From contig NW_003546615.1 in NCBI RefSeq assembly GCF_000090795.2, forward strand, positions 53,378 to 78,355: 24,978 nt of DNA. The letters run 5' to 3'. This DNA comes from Amphimedon queenslandica. Taxonomy: Eukaryota; Porifera; Demospongiae; Haplosclerida; Niphatidae. The position numbers and the translations under genes are program-made. The notes beneath the pieces are model-generated. The model had not been told where the DNA came from and made no database searches. It saw only the letters and a list, made by a program, of their open reading frames with translations. Positions 19,675-24,978 of the stretch are shown piece by piece. Every line of letters begins with the position of its first letter. Position 1 is the stretch's first letter.

Positions 19675-19774
19675 TAATGTAGCTTTCACAATAAACAATA
19701 ACATAAGCTGCCTTTAATTCACTTTAAAAGAGCATCTGCCGCTCTTAAGCAGGCTGACAGAGGCTAACACCAGA

Positions 19775-21678
19775 ATGGCTGAAAGAAGTCCTTCTTCAAC
19801 CTCTCCTCTCCTTCCTGAAAGCTCAGTTATGAATGGAAAACCAAATCTGAAGACTGTGTGTGCTATAGTGAGGACAAGCAAATGGTATCAGTTTGGCATA
19901 CAGCTAGGAGTTGATGAGGAAATGCTGCAGGATATACTGTCTGACAGGTCAGAGACACAAGATAAAAGAACACAGATGTTTCGTCTTTGGCTTGCAAGCC
20001 AACCAGGAGCTAGTCACAATCAACTGGTTGAGGCACTGAGACTCAAAGTAATGGGAGAGGACAGAATGGCTCAGGAATATGAAGAAAAAGTGAAGGAGGA
20101 AGCATCTAAAACCACAAATGCTACAGGTAAAAGAATACATTACTGCCGTTTGTAAAATAAATTTGAAAAACTGAATAAAATTGCATTTTCAGTAATAACT
20201 TTTATGTTTAATCCATACAGAAGGAGCTCAAGTTGTGCAAGCATCAATAACACCTAATTGGAGCACAAGCACAGGTATATAAGCAAGAGTATGTATTCTT
20301 GATATAAGCTGTTGATTTTTCTACCACAAACACCACATAACACAAAATCATTTCAATTGCATCTTTAATTACACACTACATGTACCTCTCTCCCTCTGTC
20401 TTTCCAGTTATTGCTTCAATGCATCAGAAAGCATTAGAAGAAGAAGATCTAACAGTTCAAGCTCTTCAATTGGAAGAAAAATATCGCCAGCTCCTTCAGC
20501 TGATACAACAACTCTCACAAAAGGCCGATGTAGAAATAGTTAAAAACCAGCTAATCGATATATTGCAAGGAAAGTGCTTAAATCAGTCGCATGGAATTAG
20601 CTCTTACGTGGAACTAATCGATAAAATCAAAAACATGAATGAAGTATTCAAGTTCCTCGTTAAAAATCGTTTCGTTGGTTACCTAAATTATTACCTTCTC
20701 AAAGAATTTTCAAGCAAAGTCATATGTGGAGATGGGTACGAAATGGCAAAAGCTGAGGTAGTAGAGTACGAGAAGCACTATTGCCAGTTCATTGAAAAGC
20801 CTGCCTTTTGCCAACTGATTGAAGTTTTTGATGAGAACCCTCAACTAAACCCAGGCACTGTCGTAGGACTACCGATTGTCATTATTAGTCTCTCAAAAAA
20901 GTGGAAAACTCAAAACAAAAAAGATCTAAACGAATGGGTGCCTTTTCTAGAAGAGAACAAGCACCTACTCCAAAGTATCGGCTACAAATGCATACTAATT
21001 ACTTATGCCATTTTTCCTGTTCACCTGCTCAAAGTTATGAATTTTTTAAGCAATGAAGAACAAATGGAAAGACTTAAAAAAAATGGAATAACAATTGAAA
21101 CTCCTTCATATACAATGGAAATAGCAGAGAGACTGAGAGAAGCATCAACAGAAGAGTTGGTAGAGGAGGAAGAAGATACATCAGATGTAATGCAGCGTCA
21201 ACACTACTTATTGCTGGAAAAAGTAGAGAGGATTGAACAGGGACATTTAGAGATTCAACAAGAGCAGTTGAGGGACAAGGCATACTACCTTGTACAAATC
21301 GCAATAACAAGAGCAACAGAGCATTTGAAACTTTGCCAAATTAAAAATTGCTACAAGCAAAAGTTAAAAATTCAAAACGAGAAGTTTTCAGTACAAAGTA
21401 AAATTTTTGAAGACAAATTTCAGCAGCTTTTTGAAGAAATTGATTCACTAAAATCAAGCATACAAATGGCAGAAAGAGAGCATTGCAGGAGATATCCTGA
21501 AAGAGTACTTATTACAGAAATTAGAAAAGTATCTAGAAAAGTCATGTTAAGAAAACTTAAAGGAACTCAGAAAACTTTTCCAAGCACAGACAGTGGCCTC
21601 AGTATCAATACTGAAACACGAGTGACTTTTTGGTTACATGTACATGTATTTTTAAATATCAATCAAATAAATGCATAA
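19775..21678 (+). CDS. DD6: death-domain protein, type A tail with lost stop codon
   Basis: Exons are 19775-20126, 20221-20274 (or 20224-20274) and 20408-21678, phase 1 and 1, giving about 558 residues. The start ATG gives MAERSPSSTSPLLPE. The death domain is about residues 18-103, with SKWYQFGIQLGV in place of the family's SRWHQLGIQLGV. The exon 2 acceptor is a tandem CAG-AAG, so a Glu may be included or skipped. Exon 3 encodes the helical domain (NRFVGYLNYYLL, NPGTVVGLPIVII, YAIFPVHLLKVMNFLSNEEQ), a long coiled-coil-like part and PSTDSGLSINTE. The TGA that ends DD4 is CGA here (21619-21621), so the frame runs 19 more codons (RVTFWLHVHVFLNINQINA) into what was 3' UTR. The first half of exon 3 resembles DD7 rather than DD4. 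Confidence 0.87.
21666..21671 (+). promoter_or_regulatory. Putative polyadenylation signal of DD6
   Basis: AATAAA equivalent to the one after DD4. It lies inside the extended coding frame, seven bases before the new stop's last base. Confidence 0.45.
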
Positions 21679-22319
21679 ATTATTTGAATAATTGCCTGCT
21701 GCTCATAAAAATTGCAAAATTATTGGCCTCACATACAGGAGGTATAGGTACATGTAGTTGTTACTTACATATATCTATGCTTTGCAGTAGGTAAAATAGT
21801 TCCATCGAAATTTCCAAAAAATTTCAGCCTAGAAGGGAGATAAATGGTGGTTACCAACTTCAAGTGATATTTTTTTTTCTTTTACTGGTTAGTCTAAAGT
21901 ACACATGTATGTGCTTATAAAAATTAATAACAATAATAACAGTAAATTGTAAATATACCTTGTTTAAAGATATTCTGATGTCAACAAACCACACTAGCTT
22001 CCTGTATTTTTAAAAGTGATACTAAATAATAATAATAAGGATGTACCTTTCATAGGTCAAGTATTCGCATATCAATTTTGTGAATGAGCTGTCAAGAACA
22101 ATTGTAATTTTAATAAAATTAATCTATATTTACTCTAAATGAGGACTTTACTGTTTCTAATGTAGATCTATGTATATTACATGTTAACACTATGTTTTTA
22201 AGATTCAAAACATTTTTGTTTTTGACAATGATAATACATAGCATCCTTTATAAGGAATGTTATGTACATGTATATATAATTAAAATTTTATAGATAGATA
22301 ATAATAAAGTAACTTTGAT
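21679..22319. other. Intergenic flank of DD6, type A unit
   Basis: No gene. It is a close copy of 11804-12486. The small - strand exon candidate at about 22050-22092 carries a TGA in the frame that is open at 1215-1256, so it is not supported as coding here. Confidence 0.55.
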
Positions 22320-22538
22320 TTAGAGTTTCTTTCTCAATCGTTCATCATCAGATTGCTCCTGGCTGTCTCTCTTTTACCTATTGATAATAATAATAATAAT
22401 AATAACAATTAAATCAGTTTCTCTCTCTCTCTCTCTCTCTTACCTCTACTACTGCCAGTGGATGGTTTTTGCCAGTATGAGAATGATATGCTTCATAAAA
22501 ATGCTCAGCATGTCGTTTCTTAATAAAATGATACACAT
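22320..22538 (-). pseudogene. RTEL1-like 3' exons, copy 3
   Basis: The exon at 22538-22444 (TTGTAG acceptor, GTAAGAG donor, 95 bp) reads VYHFIKKRHAEHFYEAYHSH then TGKNHPLAVVE. The terminal exon 22377-22320 is 58 bp, one base shorter than in copies 1 and 2. The KKRDSQEQ frame would therefore meet TAA at once, which points to decay. The protein-level similarity of the first exon to the other two copies is high. Confidence 0.55.
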
Positions 22539-22795
22539 CTACAAAAATGATAAAAACAGAACCGTTACCTGTCATTAAGCAAAATTAAGATTGGTATTGA
22601 AGCTAATGATATGCTTAGAAGCCACAAATTCAAGGAATGCTAAAGGAAAGGGTAATTTATTACATTTACAAAAAGATTTGAAAAATTTACCACAGTAAAC
22701 ATAGATCTACATCCCAACTCATACATGATACATTACACTAATTCAATACTGCTATATATGGTACTATAGTATATACTCAATTGCAATAGTCAAGT
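22539..22795 (+). promoter_or_regulatory. 5' flank of DD7, with TATA-like box
   Basis: Close copy of the DD5 5' flank. A tatatatgg lies at 22753-22761. No other element was recognised. Confidence 0.3.
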
Positions 22796-24374
22796 ATGCA
22801 AGAACTCCCATTTCTGAAAGACAGGACATTAATTGAAGAAGACAGTTGCCAAAAGCCTGAAAGCTGGATGACTGTCTCTTCTCTCTCAGTTATGAATGGT
22901 AAACCAGATCTGAAGATTGTGTGTGCTATAGTGAGGACAAGCAGATGGCATCAGTTGGGTATACAACTAGGAGTTGATGAGGAAATGCTGCAGGATATAG
23001 AGACTGACAAATCAGAGACACAAGATAAAAGAAGACAGATGTTTCGACTGTGGCTTGCAAGCCAACCAGAAGCTAGTCACAATCAACTGGTTGAGGCACT
23101 GAGACTCAAAGTAATAGGAGAGGATAGTATGGCTCAGAAATATGAAGAAAAAGTGAAGGAACTAGAAGCATCAAAAACTACAGAAAGTACTGAAATAGGT
23201 AAATCATGAAGTGTAAAAAAAATTTGTCATAATAATAAATGATTATTTACAGGAGCTCAAACTATGGAAATATCATTGTTTTCAACAGCACCTGCTTGGA
23301 GCACAATCACAGGTACATTGCAAATCTACACTGTAACAACCAATAGCTACAAAATCACATTAGTTATAACTCTTTCCCTTTTTTTCTAGTTGTCACTTCA
23401 ATGCATCAGAAAGCATCAGAATTAGATCTACTAACAGTGCAAGCCCTTCAATTGGAAGAAAAATATCGCCAACTCCTTCAGCTGATACAACAACTCTCAC
23501 AAAATGCCAACGTAGAAGTAGTTAAAAACCAGCTAACAGATATATTGCAAGGAAAGTGCTTAAATCAGTCGCATGGAATTAGCTCCTACATGGAAATAAT
23601 TGATAAAATTACAAGCATGAATGAAGTATTTAAGTTCCTCATTAAAAATCGTTTCATTGGTTACCTAAATTATTACCTTCTCAAAGAATTTTCAAGTGAG
23701 GTTATATGTGGAGATGGGTATGAAAAGGCACAAGCTGAGGTAGTAGAGTATGAGAAGCACTATTGTAAGTTCATTGAAGAGCCTGCCTTTTGCCAACTGA
23801 TTGAGGTCTTTGATGAGAACCCTCATCTAAATCCAAGTACTGTAGTAGGACTACCGATTGTCGTTATTACTCTTTCAAAAATGTGGAAAAGTTGAAGTAA
23901 AAAAGATCTAAATGAATGGGTGCCTTTTCTAAAAGATAACGAGCACCTATTTCAAAGCATTGGCTACAAATGCATACTAATTACTTATGCTATTTTTCCT
24001 GTTCACCTGCTCAAAGTTATGAGATTCCTAAGTAATGAAGAGCACATGAAAAGACTTAAAGAAAACGGAATAACAATTGAAACTCCTTCATATACAATGG
24101 AAATAGCAGAGAGACTGAGACAAGATGAAATTCAGTGTCAAGATATTTTAGACCTAGATCTTTTGCTTGAAGAAATAGATCTAATCAAATTACGCTTGAG
24201 AGAGTCTGAAAGAGTTCTTGAGCTCGAGCCAGAAAGACAATTACCAACAAATTTCTCGTCAAAGTTTTTTTAAAAGCTTCATCAAATAAGCCTCTTCAAA
24301 GGGCTGTCTCAAGTGGCTGTGATAGTGGTTACTGTTCACAAAGTAATTCCGCTGTAAAGGCTGTAAACCTTTAA
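22796..24374 (+). pseudogene. DD7: death-domain gene with nonsense codon and frameshift
   Basis: Exons are 22796-23198, 23253-23312 and 23390-24374, with intact GT-AG sites. The leader (MQELPFLKDRTLIEEDSCQK) is like DD5. The death domain (RTSRWHQLGIQLGVDEEM, MFRLWLASQPEASHNQLVEA) and linker (FSTAPAWSTITG) are intact. Exon 3 matches DD6 closely until KMWKS, where TGA (23893-23895) replaces the family's Gln codon. The same frame resumes immediately (KKDLNEWVPFLKDN) and runs to 24273. A one-base length change in the T run at 24265-24271 then shifts the frame. In the shifted frame the ending is SSGCDSGYCSQSNSA, a type B-like tail, to a TAA at 24374. About 40 residues of the coiled-coil segment are deleted. 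As read, the protein would be about 322 residues, death domain plus part of the helical domain. Confidence 0.8.
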
Positions 24375-24588
24375 AAGGGTGCAAGTAGATCTACAACCAT
24401 GCATGCACTGAGTGTAACTTTAGTGTAATAATTAAAAGATAAATCTTAACAATAAGTTGAACATGGTTATCATTACTTTTGTTGTTGTTAAATATTATTA
24501 TTATTATTATTATTACTACTATTATTATTATGAGAGAGAGAAAGAGAGATATGGGAAAAGGGGGAGAAACCCATAATCACAAAAATGG

Positions 24589-24650
<62 letters not shown>

Positions 24651-24978
24651 CATTAATAATTTTGATATTTTCAAAACTGTAAGTACAAAGAAGTATGAGA
24701 GTTCCTATACTTATTACAATGGAATAAACAAGTTGTATCAATTGTACACAAGTGAACGTAGGTTAAGAGTCTTAATGGCTTCAGACTTTTCTTTACAAAT
24801 AATTTTAATAAAGAAACAATCAATGTATGCATCATTTGCCCTGCTACAGCTAGCCCACACATAGCAAATACACTAGATAACTTATGTCTACCATACTGTG
24901 TAGGGAATTACTATGGTATGTGAATGTTTTTAAGATGCTTAAATGTGCATAAAAAGATCATTTGGCACAATCTAAAGA
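24375..24978. repeat. Low-complexity flank with (TAT)n microsatellite
   Basis: A nearly pure (TAT)n run occupies 24590-24650, with a shorter ATT tract at about 24494-24530 and a gagaga tract between. The rest to the window end shows no gene, and no copy of the RTEL1 SKRKK exon was seen. Confidence 0.7.

Noticed and set aside
24479..24682. Poly-Leu frame
   Set aside because: Translation of the TAT microsatellite.
1..24978. CRISPR array, bacterial operon, integrated virus or toxin genes
   Set aside because: The repeats are gene duplications, microsatellites or foldbacks. The genes are intron-containing animal genes, and no polymerase, capsid, integrase or toxin motif was seen.

Overview
The window looks like animal nuclear DNA, most likely from a demosponge such as Amphimedon queenslandica. 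It is AT-rich, has short GT-AG introns, many AT-rich microsatellites and repeated TACATGTA blocks, and carries a local expansion of death-domain genes. The species assignment is inference, not something read directly.

The + strand carries an array of seven paralogous genes, called DD1 to DD7 here. Each has the same three-exon plan with both introns in phase 1. Exon 1 holds a leader and a death domain. Exon 2 (54-60 bp) encodes a Ser/Thr-rich linker ending in WSTxTG. A large exon 3 holds a conserved helical domain that I cannot name, then a charged coiled-coil-like tail. Two tail types exist. Type A (DD1, DD4, DD6) ends in a PSTDSGLSI motif. Type B (DD2, DD3 and the remains of DD7) ends in a SGxDSGY motif. 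DD2, DD3, DD4 and DD6 are open throughout. DD1 is cut by the window edge. DD5 has a stop codon 18 bases before an assembly gap. DD7 is a pseudogene.

On the - strand, 14604-16563, twelve exons join into an uninterrupted 383-codon frame. They encode the second helicase lobe and following linker of an RTEL1-type Fe-S DNA helicase (motifs V and VI are clear). The Walker A / Fe-S / DEAH half is not found, and the 3' end runs into the gap. Copies of RTEL1-like 3' exons lie between the death-domain genes. The SKRKK exon recurs at 4509-4583 (intact) and 7732-7804 (broken). A possible harmonin-like-domain exon plus a terminal exon recur at 1493-1690, 12487-12704 and 22320-22538. The duplicated unit therefore seems to contain a death-domain gene lying opposite to, and perhaps inside, the 3' part of an RTEL1 gene. 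Repeated unequal exchange would give the order A-B-(A/B hybrid)-A-B-A-B.

Region by region: 1-634 DD1 end; 1493-1690 RTEL1-like exons; 2226-4097 DD2; 4509-4583 RTEL1 exon copy; 5183-7149 DD3; 7732-9690 exon relic, repeats and unassigned sequence; 9691-11753 DD4; 12487-12704 RTEL1-like exons; 12972-13981 DD5; 13982-14557 gap; 14604-16563 RTEL1 part; 16638-19674 repeats and foldback/MITE elements; 19775-21678 DD6; 22320-22538 RTEL1-like exons; 22796-24374 DD7 pseudogene; the remainder is low complexity.

Death domains act by homotypic assembly in apoptosis and innate immune signalling. A young, diversifying array could be an adaptor or sensor family, but the sequence does not show a pathway.
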